Of a DNA stretch of 64,000 nucleotides, positions 46,291 to 58,153 are shown piece after piece. Origin of the DNA: Basidiobolus meristosporus CBS 931.73 (Eukaryota > Basidiobolomycota > Basidiobolomycetes > Basidiobolales > Basidiobolaceae); contig MCFE01000168.1 in the NCBI GenBank assembly GCA_002104905.1, positions 62,001 to 126,000 on the forward strand, given 5' to 3'. Both the position numbers and the translations under genes were made by a program. A model generated the notes under the pieces. That model saw only the letters and a program-made list of their open reading frames with translations. It had not been told where the DNA came from and did not search any database. Each line of letters opens with the position of its first letter. The first letter of the stretch is position 1.

Positions 46291-47815
46291 ATGAAGTACT
46301 CTAATTCTCTAACTGACCGTTGGGTAATTGAGAAGGAGTGAACCTTTGCCAAAGCGAATCTAAACTTTTCTCTCTCTAGCTCGGTACTTCGAAGTATGTT
46401 CGTTACTCCATGATGTCCTCGTTGCTCCAAGCTGTTGTTGTGTCGATATTGGAATTCATAGTATACATCCTTCACGAGCGGCAACTCAAATTATACAAAG
46501 CAGAAGAGGTCCTACCTAACGACAAAGCACTAAGCGTCTACTACATATTATTCATTATCTCGCAAATATTTCAGTTGATCCTCTGCTTGGATGCCGTGAG
46601 TATTACTTACTTTCAACCGACTACAATTTACAACTAATGGCTAACGTTGGTTTCCTAGACGTATAACAAGAACACTATTCAAGTAATAGCCTTGGCAGTC
46701 TTCAATTTCCTATCATTGGGTTACTCGATCATACAACATATTCAAGCGCAGAATATCATCAACAGTGCGGAGTTCAAACAGAATTGGATTGGAAGCTACA
46801 GCAATACGTCGCGCAATCTAGAATTCGCCATCATTGCCCTGATGCTCTTGTTCTCCTTGAGCTTTGCTTATCAAGCATACCAACTCTATCAAGAATACGG
46901 TTGGAGCATATACAAGAAAATCGGGGCTGATTTACGCATGAGATGTTAGTAGTTGTATCATCGACATGTCCAACTCCACTTTGATATTGACCCATTGTCT
47001 ATAGCCATGTACAAAGTATACCAGATTCTACTTATGCTTTTAAAAGTGGACGTGTTTTTCCTGCTTGGCTTCTCTATTCAGTACCTCGTCCTTGTAATAA
47101 CCGAGTCATCGATGAGTGAACTGATTGTCCATGTGACCGTTTCTCTAGGCGGTACTGTCTCCATGATGATCCTGTCTTTTTGGGCGGTACGTATTTACTT
47201 CGACAGCTACTTGATAGTCAGTATTTCTAACCTGAGCAACCCAGCTGCGCGCCGAAAATCGACTTGGAATCATTTCGTTCATGTTAGCCTGTTTGATGAC
47301 CATTGGATATCTAGTTTACAAACTAGTGATTATGTACACTGTCGAGGGCTATAGAGTCAGAGACTCTCCCAAGGAAATCTGCAAAAACCCTCCAAACAAC
47401 CCTTTCCCTCCAGAGTGTGATCGGTTCGCCGGATCTCGCTATTTCTTAACCTTCTTTGGTAATTCAAGTGCTTTTTGGCTCCAGAGATCCCTGAACTAAC
47501 CCGATGCAAATCATTTGTAGTTGTCGTATGCCTTTTGCTTCTGTTTGTATGTGGATCTGTATTTGCCTAATGTACTCACCTACTAACCGTATTCTGCACA
47601 ATAGGCCACCATAGTAGAAACATACAAAGCACTCCGTAACTTCGGGCAAGGCCTCAAACAACATAGTAAGTATTCATGATGTTGAATGATTCAGCATGTG
47701 AACCGGTTTCTTATCATCAATACCACTTTCCCTAGTTAATCGCACTGCCGTCAACTGGAACGGAGCAGTCAACCTGGAGAGCCCCGAAGCCCAGAAAAGA
47801 TGGTCGATAGATTAA
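46291..47815 (+). CDS. UPF0658-family Golgi apparatus membrane protein
   Basis: Eight exons: 46291-46323, 46380-46595, 46659-46944, 47005-47186, 47245-47458, 47521-47546, 47605-47665 and 47736-47815 (365 aa), all in phase. The first coding exon is 33 nt and exon 6 is 26 nt. About seven hydrophobic segments are seen, among them SSLLQAVVVSILEFIVYIL, YYILFIISQIFQLILCL and VFFLLGFSIQYLVLVI. Signature pieces of this fungal family are TYNKNTIQVIAL, LYQEYGWSIYKKIGADLRMR, MYKVYQILLMLLKVDVFF and FLTFF. Fission-yeast members localise to the Golgi membrane; molecular function is unknown. The short cytosolic tail ends in KRWSID. Confidence 0.88.
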
Positions 47816-48834
47816 CGGATAAATAATGGATCCCCACTCATATGGCGGCGATGGGATTTTTCGCTTCACAAGCTGCGTTCTAAACACCCCCATGCTTTCC
47901 TGATGAACCGCTTTGTACATTTACTTCCAGATCTTTGAGAAGCGTAATATCTCTTCTGTCTCCCCCCCCATTCCACCTTTTTCTCGACAGATGATAAAAC
48001 CGAATTCGTCTTTTTTGATTGACCACCTTCCTTCAATGCATCGTATTTATTTCGATCGTGCACCGCAATATCTCTCCATTCAAACCCATAACCCCCCCCC
48101 CCAGGATACGGATCCGTCTATTCGTTGATGATAAAGCGAACCTGTCACAGTACATCTCAACGTGGAATTCCATCCCTTCGTAAACACCTAGAAACATCCC
48201 ATACTCATGACCCTTTCATAGCTTCTACCTAAATCACTTGCAAACCCTACACATTTCAATGAAGAATTTTGCCAGAATTCACGCATGTGACAAATTTAGC
48301 CGAGAAACCTTTGGGGAACCAACCGGGAATGCAGAGTGGCTTATGAGCTGTGTAATGTGTACGATTGCATTTATCCAACTTATTCTCGGTTTGACAAATA
48401 GACCTGTGTGATAGGTGCGGGAGCAGTAGGTTGAGTGAGCCGGAGTCAATCATTTGACCGATGTATGTTCGTGATACGACATTCTCATCTCATCTGAACA
48501 TATCAGATTCATGGAATAGGTTGTACTCATAGTGCCAGTCTTCGCATCCCTAGCCAATATTAAGGATTTGACGTCCACCTTCATCAATCAACCTGGCAGA
48601 GGGAAATCCGGATTCCTGGTGGAGGAGGTATTCCCGAATGTCTCGAATGGAACTGGTCATCCAGCACGCACGAAGTTGGGTTAATTTAAACAACCTGGAG
48701 CCCCGATCCGGCCTAAATCACAAACATACGGATTCCGTTTCAGAGGAAAAAAAACGCGTATCTCGCCGATGTAGAAAAATGATTTTCTTGCGTAAAGACA
48801 GCTCCCACAGCTCTTGTAGAGTAGTTTACCAAAA
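47816..48834. other. Intergenic between UPF0658 and SmG genes
   Basis: About 1 kb with no supported gene. Two C-homopolymer runs (near 47965 and 48094) lie here. Confidence 0.4.
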
Positions 48835-49212
48835 ATGAGCAAAGCCCCCATTCCCGAATTAAAGAAGTAAGTCGCGGTGAACGTTTCGACGTTTCGGAGG
48901 ACATGAGGGACCTTTTGGATCTGCGAACTAACCTCACTTCTCCCCTAGATACATGGATAAACATCTGTTCATCCAACTCAATGGCTCACGCAAGGTCACC
49001 GGAGTGCTTCGTGGTTTCGATCCCTTCATGAACATCGTGCTCGATGATGCTGTTGAGGAAGTTTCCTCCACCGAAAAACACAACATCGGAATGGTGGTAG
49101 GTGTTTTCTACCTGTTGATCAAGATTTTGAGGGCGTTGTTTTACTGAGGTTTTCTCTTTAGGTGATTCGTGGCAATAGCGTCGTGATGCTGGAGGCGCTT
49201 GAACGAATCTAG
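48835..49212 (+). CDS. SNRPG: Small nuclear ribonucleoprotein SmG
   Basis: Three exons (48835-48866, 48949-49096, 49162-49212) encode 76 aa, the normal SmG length. The Sm1 motif is KHLFIQLNGSRKVTGVLRGFDPFMNIVLDD and Sm2 is VIRGNSVVMLEAL; the first is quoted here only by its limits, residues 14-43. SmG is one of seven Sm proteins that form the ring on U1, U2, U4 and U5 snRNAs, and so acts in splicing of the many introns seen here. The third exon is only 51 nt. Confidence 0.97.
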
Positions 49213-49507
49213 CGGGTTTTTCTCAATTCATATGTCACCTTTGGTGTCGTGTACATCTGTATGAAATAAAAAAGGACCTGAGCGAAACGCCGTGTAGAAC
49301 TGACCCTGACATTGTTCCCTTCATGTTTTGACTTCTGAATGAGTGGATCTGGAGTATCAATGTTTATTAAAGTATCATTAGACCTGTCCCTGCTCACAAG
49401 AAACCTGGCCGCGAAAACAAAACCGGGGCCTATATCAAACAGGTGGGCATAAATGCAGGGAGTATGTGTGGAATGTAGAGTGGGGGATAATAGGGTCATT
49501 ACAGTGT

Positions 49508-51087
49508 TCATCGAGTGGCCAGCCATTTCTCTCTGGATATGCTTCTCAGAACACCATGAGCCTTTTCTTGGCCAATCGTCGTCCATTCCCCGCCGTAACT
49601 ATGGCCAGGATAGACCATGGTGTTGTCATCCAGGTTTCTTAGCACTTTTTGTAGCGAATGGAACATATCCATTTTGCATGCGCCAGGAAGGTCTAAGCGG
49701 CCGCATGTCCCTAAGAACAGCGTATCACCAGAAAACAAGCGCGAATCGTTGACCAGCAAGCATTGACTACCTGGTGTATGCCCTGGCGTGTGTAGGAAGC
49801 GGACTATGTTTTCGGTGCCTAGCTTCAATTCAAAGTTATGTGTGGTAGGAACTATCCGACTTGGATTTATCTCGGGGTTCGATTTTCTCACGAAATGGAT
49901 GTCCTCCTGGTGAATATATGCCCTGACGCTAGGCCATTTTTTTAGAATAGTTGAGAGCCCGGTCACTTTGATCGGAAGCTGGTTGAACGGCGAGGGCGGT
50001 ATGCCTAGATTCAAGCAACACAATGTTCGCTAGAGTTCTTGTGCTAGTGGATCAAGAGACGCCGCCTACCTCCCACATGATCAAAGTGATAGTGAGTAAC
50101 CACCGCACCAATGCAAAGAAGCTTCTCGCGCTTGATGATCTGCATTATCCTGTGGGCATCCCAACACTAAATAGAATGAAGATCAGCCTCTGAATGGAAT
50201 CACACGCCAAATATCTCTGACGAATACACACAGCATCCACGACGATACAGAGCCTCGAATGGGCATCGGCGATGATGTACACAAAATTTCGCATCTCCAT
50301 AGCGTATTCGTAAATTTTGTTCTGAATTGGATTGAAGGAATGTGAATTGGGGATTGCAAAATCCTTCCCAGGCGAGAGCTGCATGATCAACAGGCCTAAA
50401 CGGGAAAGCTGGCTGAGTTTGCGTGTCTCGTTATGCCTCGTAATGTTCGCCCATGGTTACCTTTCTCGTTGTCCTCGGCCATGTACTTGCATTTTATGAA
50501 GTTGGCTCTAGCCTCGACAAATGTGGGGTCCTTGCCAAAAGAAGATGGGAATCGTTAAACGGCCGTTCGTTTCTGTTCGGGGAGAGGCATCGCATTTACC
50601 AGTTCTATGGATCTTTTGTAGGTCTCCATCGCCTCTTTGTATTTCTGCAAGCAGTAAAGTGCCTCGGCCATTTGGAAGTATCCCTGTTCGAGGTTGAGGA
50701 ACTCTCTCTAAGTATCTGTTCATAGCAGGGTGGGCTTGACACTCAAGGTCTGTAGTAAATAACCCTTACTCTTCCCCAGTCTGGCTTTAGACCTACAACC
50801 ACCTCGGCGTCCTTCACCGAATCCAACAAGCAACCAAAATGTAAATACGCTCTGGATCTGTTGAATAGGAGAAGGGCCAAGAAATCTCGGGCCCCAGGGT
50901 CCTCGGCCACTGTTTTAGTCTGCAGAAGTGCCAGAGTGTATTGGTCAATGGCCTCTCTGTACTGTCCCCGGCTCAAATGGCCATCACCTTGAGTCAATAG
51001 TCGATAGAGCGTGCCGTCTGGTGCGGAGGGTCTAGTCAAAGACATCGCGGGGACGATGTGTTCTGTTTGTAAATCTCTTAGCTGCAT
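49508..51087 (-). CDS. Fusion of TPR domain with glyoxalase II-like metallo-beta-lactamase
   Basis: Six exons: 51087-50770, 50683-50600, 50530-50461, 50395-50232, 50166-50070 and 50004-49508 (409 aa). Residues 25-157 are three TPR units (RGQYREAIDQYTLAL; LLLFNRSRAYLHFG; GYFQMAEALYCLQKYKEAM) resembling TPR co-chaperones. A phase-matched intron leads directly into a metallo-beta-lactamase fold: YEYAMEMRNFVYIIAD, the zinc motif THYHFDHVGG (His237, His239, Asp241, His242), FLHTPGHTPGSQCLL, FSGDTLFLGTCGRLDLPG and YPGHSYGG. All zinc ligands are kept. Close relatives of the second part are bacterial-like hydroxyacylglutathione hydrolases, which hydrolyse thioesters. An internal ATG at 50384 could start a separate hydrolase, but it would lie inside exon 4, whose acceptor and phase favour the fusion. 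An internal Met near 51045 is an alternative N-terminus. Confidence 0.75.
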
Positions 51088-51833
51088 TTATGAACAAGGT
51101 TAGGTACGGTTGTGGTTAGCGCCCCGCGCGTTCAAGTTGCTTAAAAGGATACGATGATTATCGACGTCCAGCAAAAGTAACGGTACACAAGGGGAAATCA
51201 GATTAAAATAGATGGAGACTCAATGCCCATCTCTCCTTACTCAACGGCCATGAGGCAATCCTGCTGAAACAAGAGTCCCCCGCTTGTGTTGCTGTTATTG
51301 GTTTCACTAGATCAGGTTAATATGATAGCTTGCATTCAGGAAATCAAAAAAAATTGAAACTTGGTTTCAACGATAGGCTTCCGGGTTCGTTTATTGACAT
51401 TATTATCAGAGCTGGAGAGTTGAAATGCGAGTCACAGTGGCTGAGTGGGCAAGACGACTCCCAACAATAAAAACAAATCTCGGTTTGCGGTTTGTTTGGC
51501 AAACCTTTGGAGTAACGTCCAATTGCCCTGTATCGTTGAGGAGGAATAATCGATAATAATTGCCGCGTCCAAGAATGCAATGGAGCCAATGATAGGATGG
51601 ACACAGCTGGTAAATGATATATCTGCAAAGCGCCATGAAAATCCTCCAATCCAACCTACTAGTCCACGAAATATTAGCTGGCTAACCACTTCATTTTGAG
51701 ACCCTATCAATTTCCCTGTCTGTAAACGTCATCGAAACACATTTAGGTGTTTTCCGTCAATTTTCGCGCTCACCATATCGCCCCCATCCATTGTACAACC
51801 CCTTCATAAAATCTTCCCTCTCTACAGTTAACA
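51088..51833. other. Divergent promoter of the TPR-MBL and arrestin genes
   Basis: A 746-bp stretch. Minus-strand frames of 80-100 codons at 51344-51710 overlap one another in different frames and look like chance. No gene is supported. Confidence 0.4.
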
Positions 51834-53006
51834 ATGAGTCCGCCTACAGTTGACATCCGTCTGGAAGATGAATTTATCATATTCAACGGCACCTCCTCGG
51901 AATCAGTAGGATCTGTATTGCGTGGCGCCTTCGTTCTCACCTTCCCAGACAGTTTAAAAGTCAAATCGATCAAGCTTACCCTTGAGGGGAAACTACGCAT
52001 ATTCTGGCCAACTGGTATGTTGGGTTGATGATCTGCCTTTGCTGTTCCGATGATAACCAAGCTTTTCCCCTGACCTCTCACAGTATTGAAAACAGCCCAG
52101 GTGAAAAGTTACAGACAAAGGGTGTTTAGCCATAGTTGGACCTTTATGGAATCCACCCAATTCCTCTCTCAGACCATCCAGGCAGGAACATATACCTATG
52201 ATTTCATGCTTCCCTTAAGCGGACAGCTCCCTGAAACCATCCACTCGCAACATGGAGGAATTGTATATACACTCAGGGGTGTGGTCGAGCGCCCAGCATT
52301 TTGCAACAATTACGTTGTCGAAAAGGAGGTGGTCATAAAGCGATACGCGTCTCCTTCCAACACGGAGCTTATGCATTCGACCATCGTCTCAGATGTTTGG
52401 AACGACAAGCTTTTCTTCGAAATATTCATCCCCACCGCGGGCTATGGTGTTGGGGAAACCATACCAGTTCGCTTTAGACTGCAACCGCTAAGCAAGGAGC
52501 TAAAACTACGTGGAGTGGGGTGTCTGCTCAAGGAATATGCAACATACAACTCACCCCTCATAGGGTTCTCAAAAACCACATCAAGACTCATCGATCAATC
52601 CTTGGATGATTTCTTTCCGGATCAAGAGGAAGCCTGGGGGAAAATGCTCTATTTTGTCGTCCCGAAGGACCCCAAAGCAGTTCAACCCGATTGCGAAACG
52701 GATTCCATCGTGGTGAAGCACAAGCTCAAGCTGAAAATTGAATTCGAAGAGCACCCCAAATGCATCCGTATCATACTCGCCGCCGTTCCCGTAATCATAA
52801 TCGCCAGCTCAGTAGGAGAAATATTCAACGAACTACCTAGGTACCAGGCCTCGTTTGAAAGACGCTTCTCGGTGGTTTCGTTGCCCCCAGCCTATGATGG
52901 CTCCGTCACAAGAAAGTCGGTCAGCGCCGGGATGCCCGGCATCCCATTACCTAATCGGCAGGCTCGTGGGAGTAGATCAGGCAGCTACTCTGTGTTGCAA
53001 AGCTAG
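51834..53006 (+). CDS. Alpha-arrestin domain protein with a PPxY motif
   Basis: Two exons (51834-52014 and 52084-53006) encode 367 aa. The arrestin N-domain starts with VDIRLEDEFIIFNGTSSESV and SVLRGAFVLTF; it continues with SIKLTLEGKLRIF and TYTYDFMLPLSGQLPETI, which matches the usual PxxLPxS/T segment. The C-domain contains YGVGETIPVRFRLQP and ELKLRGVGCLLKEY. The tail has LPPAYDG (PPAY at residues 328-331), the PY motif bound by WW domains of Rsp5/Nedd4 ligases, and many serines. Such proteins direct ubiquitination and endocytosis of plasma-membrane transporters. It is shorter than most yeast ART proteins. The cargo is unknown. Confidence 0.9.
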
Positions 53007-53421
53007 TCGTCACCGCTATTGGTGAAGTCTGCTTACTTACCGTGTTGTATAATGTAAAGTATGAATGGATATAATTTATCTAGTAGAGTTTAGATCGATA
53101 GCCAGTAACTTTCATGAAATAAAGCCCTGTATCGACAAGCGCATGATGGCTTACCGAGCTGGACTATTAAGGGAATCGATGATTAGCCGAAACCTGCGAG
53201 GGACAGTCTATTTCGGGTGGAAGGTGGAGCACCGGCGCGTGACTTAATCGAGTGGAGAAGTTGCTTTCAAACGCTTGGTTTAATGAATCTTTGGATCGAG
53301 CCAAAATTATATATACATGTATTTTACATTAAAACATTAATCACCTGAGGTGACATTACTACGTTAGAGGGGACGGGAATCCGAGTGGGCCGGATCGCCC
53401 GCTGAGCGCAGGTGGGTGAAT
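53007..53421. other. Intergenic between convergent arrestin and cyclin genes
   Basis: It holds both 3' flanks. A short palindrome (TCACCT-G-AGGTGA, 53341-53353) is present. No gene is seen. Confidence 0.4.
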
Positions 53422-53988
53422 TTAGATAAAACAGAGTTCTGCCTTGTACTTCTCTAAAAATTCTTTGATATCCTGGTCGTTGACCCATACGTTGTAATTC
53501 AATAGTTCAAGCAATTCTTTTTCCATTCTATTCACTTGTTGGGTGGTGAACACCCCCGAAATCTCCGCCATGGTGCGATTGTTGAGTCCCTCGTCACCAT
53601 ATAAAAATTTGGACGCGACCAAAAGGCTGGCTAAAAAGATCCTGTGTGAGGTTCCGTACTCGCCTTTCGCCTTTGGTGGGAGTTTGACTTTTAATCGGTA
53701 AATGTACATCAGGGCAACTATGCCGGTGATGGCATCAATGCGGGAGCGTTCGGCCACTCGCTCAATAAATAACAGTAGTTCGGGGAGGGTGATGTTGGTC
53801 ATGGGGCGCGCTTTACAGTTGAGAACACTGCACATGGATTCCGCTGTGAAATCTGGAAAAGCTGCGTTAGAAATCACCTTCAACAAATATCTCGCAAGTA
53901 TGCAGCTTCACTTACTTATTAATGTGTTGGGAATTGGCTTGTAGGCAGGGCAGTTGTTGGCTTGGGCGCGATTAATGGCTGCAGTCAT
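53422..53988 (-). CDS. Pcl1/Pho80-family cyclin
   Basis: Exon 1 is 53988-53916 and exon 2 is 53852-53422 (167 aa). The cyclin box is complete but minimal: ELLLFIERVAERSRID, IVALMYIYRLKVKLPP, GTSHRIFLASLLVASKFLYG and MEKELLELLNYNVWVND. The RIFLASLLVASKFL helix and the final LLNYNVWVND pattern are those of fungal Pcl cyclins, which activate Pho85/Cdk5-type kinases in G1, polarity or nutrient signalling. There is almost no sequence outside the box, so regulation through extra domains or PEST regions is not seen. Which Pcl subgroup it belongs to is not resolved. Confidence 0.88.
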
Positions 53989-55917
53989 AGTTGATGTAGA
54001 AGAATATGAATAGTATACAAGTTGTGCTTGATGAAGGAGCAGTTGATATGAGCAAAAGAAATCTGTGACCGGACTAGGATTTAAGATGCTCGTGCAAGTG
54101 AGATGGGTGAAATCAAAATTCGATAGATGTACGTTGGTTTATTACAGGGATTAGGAATCCATTGCTGTCGCCGGCGTGCTTATAAGTGAATTTGAGGTGG
54201 ATTGACCAGATAAGCGTGACCTAGTAAAAATTCACGTTACTGCGAAACCATTGGACACTAGCCACTTGTCTCGTGTCAAGTGATCTTATTTCAATCCAAA
54301 AAAATGGCAGAGCAGTCAGTATCACAGCAGTCTCAAATCTAAGCCAAAGATATGTGATCATTTGATGGAGAGCTGATATATCGATAAAGCGAGCCAATGG
54401 ATATCCCTGATAGCTTCTATATCGATATCTACCATGTTCAAAGATGGATCAATCAACGGCTTCCATCGACACCAATAGCCTTTATGCTGGAAATAGGAGT
54501 CTTCTGACCTGAGCTTTATTTGGAGTGTCCAGATGCGAATAGAAAGATTCATTGACCGACTTCATATAGCAATAATTCAAATAAGTCCATATATAGACCA
54601 AGAAATCTGACAACCTCTGCCTTCTAGCAATTGACTGGAAACCGTGAAGTTGTGGCCTGCCATGGGGTTGGTATATCTGCCTTGTTAGTCGTGGGCTAGC
54701 TTCTCTTGAATAGTCAGTTGGAGTCGCATGTGATTTCGATCTTGATAAATATATGTCACGTTATTGTGCATGGGCTAAATATGATTATCCGGCCCAATGA
54801 TCCTTTGCTACCTGCAAAAGCGTAGAGTTCTGGCAAGATTTACTAGATAACTCCCGATACCTGTGTCCTGTGATATACAAACCGACAGCGAAAAGAATTC
54901 CATTCCCTTTTTTTTCGGAAACGGCAAGGCTCAGCTGCAGGATCACACATGTCCCGCACTCCAAGCGAACATGAATTATTGCGCACCAAGTGAGTCCTCG
55001 GGTGCATATGCCTAGGTGAACAGCAAATCGGCAATTACCGTGGAAAGTGACACAACTTGGCGTTGTACCATTCTGTGTGTTACTGTGGTTGTTTAAACAA
55101 TGCCAGGAATTGAAACCATTTCAGGGTTTGAGGCTCGCCCACCCATGTATGACATTGATCGAAGTAGCCGGTTTTTCGCGCGGCCCCACTCTAATTGGCT
55201 CCATTGTCCGCTATTTTCTCACCCTAAAGCTCTTTTTTTTTTGTTTTTTATTACCAATTGAGTAAGAGGCTTTATCTCATATGATCATCTGATTTAATCA
55301 ATCTGAAGCGGCAGTTAAGCCAGCTCCTAAACAGTTTATGTATGGGCTGGTCACCACTTGACATAACCAATACAGTATTGGTATAAATTGAAGTGCGTGG
55401 TTACAGCGCCATGAAGATGAACCCTTTTGGTGTCATGTTGCGTAGCAAATGGGTATATTATGTTAGGAATCCACTATCGCCAACATTGGCTGCTGGCCAT
55501 CAGAATCCGGCGCTAGAAGAGGTTACCATGGCGGAGGATACAGTGGCTGACTGTACGCATATTTAAATGTAATATATCGCTGAAGGCTCATTCGACCTGT
55601 AGGTTCTAAGCAGCTTGGTCACCGTTTCATTTGCTACGCTTTCGATAGAGGAACTCAACATATACATATATATGGCAGTTTTCCAGCGTGACATGATGAT
55701 GGAATGGCTCTATAAATTGAATCTATGAGTTGGATTTATTAAATACCATTCATTTGAAAGTGATTATATATAACCTAATCTATACATTTGGTGATTAACT
55801 AGGGGGTGAAGTTGCGAAAATTACAATAAAGGATGATTATGTATATATCGGTTGATTTTCGAGGAAGACTGCCAGAGTCGAACGTCGGGAGAAACGCGCG
55901 TCAGATGCTTGGTGCCT
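53989..55917. other. Intergenic, 1.9 kb, AT-rich
   Basis: No gene is supported. It holds the promoter of the cyclin gene (minus) at its left end and the 3' flank of the SH3 gene at its right. Homopolymer T runs occur near 55231-55250. Confidence 0.4.
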
Positions 55918-56373
55918 TCAAACCTCGATTTCAACGAATTTGGACGAGTTCATGGTACAGGTACCGGGCTCTTTAGTGATGAGTCGGGTAAGCTTGGACT
56001 TCATCTCAGCTTCGTCTTCGGAATCACTATCGCTAGAGACGGAGCCCTTCGTAAATTTCTCGGCCAACCAGGCTCTGTCGACTTGACATATCTCGGCAGG
56101 GAAATTACCCAACACCTTCATGGGGTCGCTCTCCAAAAAGCCGACGAAGTGGTCGTTGGCTTTTTCAACGACACATATACGAGCGCCCTTCTCAAACACT
56201 AGAGGATTCTTGGTTCCTTTATCACCAGCGAAATTCTCCATCGCAACCACACAGCTGATAACTCGACTGGAGAAGGCGTTGATGGTTGTCATGCCTTTCT
56301 CGGACTGCCCGGGGCATTCGGGAACACGGGTATAGGAGTTTCTGGGCAAACAGCAAGCGAAGACTCTGAACAT
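55918..56373 (-). CDS. Small SH3-domain protein
   Basis: A single exon encodes 151 aa. One SH3 domain spans about residues 40-100: CVVAMENFAGDKGTKNPL (ALYDY-like start), FEKGARICVVEKANDHFVGF (RT loop end and the n-Src loop; the usual Trp is replaced by Phe in HFVGF) and KVLGNFPAEICQV (the GxFP-x-x-V end). The N-terminus MFRVFACCLPRN has a Cys pair that could be palmitoylated, placing the protein at a membrane; this is inference. The C-terminal third is Ser/Asp/Glu-rich (VSSDSDSEDEAEMK), a likely kinase CK2-type region. SH3 domains bind proline-rich ligands. The family beyond SH3 is not recognised. Confidence 0.8.
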   Translation of the reverse strand: MFRVFACCLPRNSYTRVPECPGQSEKGMTTINAFSSRVISCVVAMENFAGDKGTKNPLVFEKGARICVVEKANDHFVGFLESDPMKVLGNFPAEICQVDRAWLAEKFTKGSVSSDSDSEDEAEMKSKLTRLITKEPGTCTMNSSKFVEIEV

Positions 56374-58060
56374 TATGAAAGTCAGATGTGAGTTGAATAT
56401 TTTCGAGCTAAACCTGGAGCATGGAAGTTATATAGGTGATCCCAATCTACCAATATTCCAATTTTGGTAGTTCTCTTTAGAACCTCATTATATAAGACTG
56501 AGTATCTCAGTATGATCACCAATCAGCACCCCATAGGAGGGTAGACCTGGTCTTACGCTCATTGATCTGAGAAATTGGCCAATATGATGAGGCCCATATG
56601 ACCATTGGAGGAACACAGAATAATCTTAATGGTATGAGTGAAAGAGATGGCGCAAATGTTGGGTAACCAGTGGATTTGCTAGGGCCTCGTCGTCAGCGGT
56701 AATGCAGACACAATAGCGTATTGTTCGATATGAAACGAGGACTACGAGGCTAGGGATTGTTGGAGATGTAAATTGATCGGATTCGAAACTAGCAGTGCCA
56801 CTCTACCCATCATCTTCATTAATGGCGATGTCTAATTCGAGAGATACAATCATGGGCACACAAATACTCTCATTATCCATACTAGGATCATGCTAACGGG
56901 ATATATATTTATATACTCCAGAGTTATTTTATCCATCTTGCCAAATGAGGCGATCAGTTGTTCTTAGAAGGTGAGCCCAGGATCGCGATCTTGCGACAGG
57001 TTCTGGTGCTGGTGTGCGAATGGTAAGATTAGGAGATGTTACACCGCTCACCTCTAATATAGTTAATTCGAATCTAAACTTACACTCTGAATCACTCACG
57101 TATTATCCATTGGGTAATGGGGTTGCTCTCCATACTCCAGACTCGCGTGGATACCAGCCATACTGCTTAAACCATCTAGTTCATGGTGATTTGCAATTCT
57201 CATCTAAATCCAATCAATCGTAATTAAGTTTATTCGCTGTTCCAAAAAGTGCCCCATTCACGCTACCAAACATTCCAGGCTGTATTTCACACAGGTGCAA
57301 GTTATTAATAGGTTTGCGATGATGGTCGATTTGGTTGATGGATGTGATATCATCTAATTTCATGGATATGGAATTCTTACGCCATTCTCCATGTAATCCC
57401 AGCGTTTCCCCTGATTAACCAAAAATACCGAAATTTCCATGTGTGATTCACCGCTGCATTAATGACTTCCCAGCACTCTAGGATACCACTGCTGTTGGGT
57501 TTGGTTTTGCCACAACTATTACATATCGGTGAAATTCACGTGCATAGTAAGGTCTTGACTTGTAGATTCCCAAGATATCCTGTTTGCTGCCGAAGTAACG
57601 GATAGAGCAGTGTATTGTATCGCTGACAATCATCACCAATATTTTGTTGAGCGCTATGTAACCTTTGCTGCGCTATACCTGAAATTCCATCTAAACCTAT
57701 TATAGTTGGCTCCGGTTACCTTGGTATCTTTATGGGTTATCATCGAAATCATGGAATTCGGTTCGTCTGATGAAACGAGATCACGTCTGAATTGATATTC
57801 ATGGTGTCGTGTATTTGGCTACTCCTTCAGAAACACACATGCCTGTAGTCAATGGCATTTCGAACTATTGAGATGGTCTGCGCCTCGTTGAAGTGAAGAT
57901 TGGCCCAACTCCAATTTACTATGTAACGATCCGCTGGTAATAGCCACTTGTGTCATTAACACTTTCATTTAATGTCGCCGGTTTCTTCATATTTCACCGC
58001 CTTGAGCAGAGCAAGTATGATGTTACATAAAATTGCTTCAAAATCGCGCCGTCATACAAA

Positions 58061-58153
58061 ATTCAATAAGATGATTAACTCTTTCGATAAATTTCAATAA
58101 GATGATTAACTCTTTCGATAAATTTCAATAAGATGATTAACTTTTTCGACAAA
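58061..58153. repeat. Tandem repeat, three copies of about 31 bp
   Basis: Three adjacent copies begin with TTCAATAAGATGATTAAC and end with TTTCGATAAA or TTTCGACAAA. The first is one base shorter and the third has a C-to-T change and an A-to-C-type change, so the array is slightly aged. It lies in non-coding sequence. Confidence 0.9.

Noticed and set aside
50145-50390. Separate metallo-hydrolase gene starting at the ATG at 50384
   Set aside because: The exon has a good acceptor at 50396 and its phase fits the upstream TPR exon; a start here would also leave the TPR exons without an end. Kept only as an alternative.
51344-51710. Three overlapping minus-strand frames of 80-100 codons
   Set aside because: They overlap in different frames, have no family resemblance and sit in a divergent promoter region.
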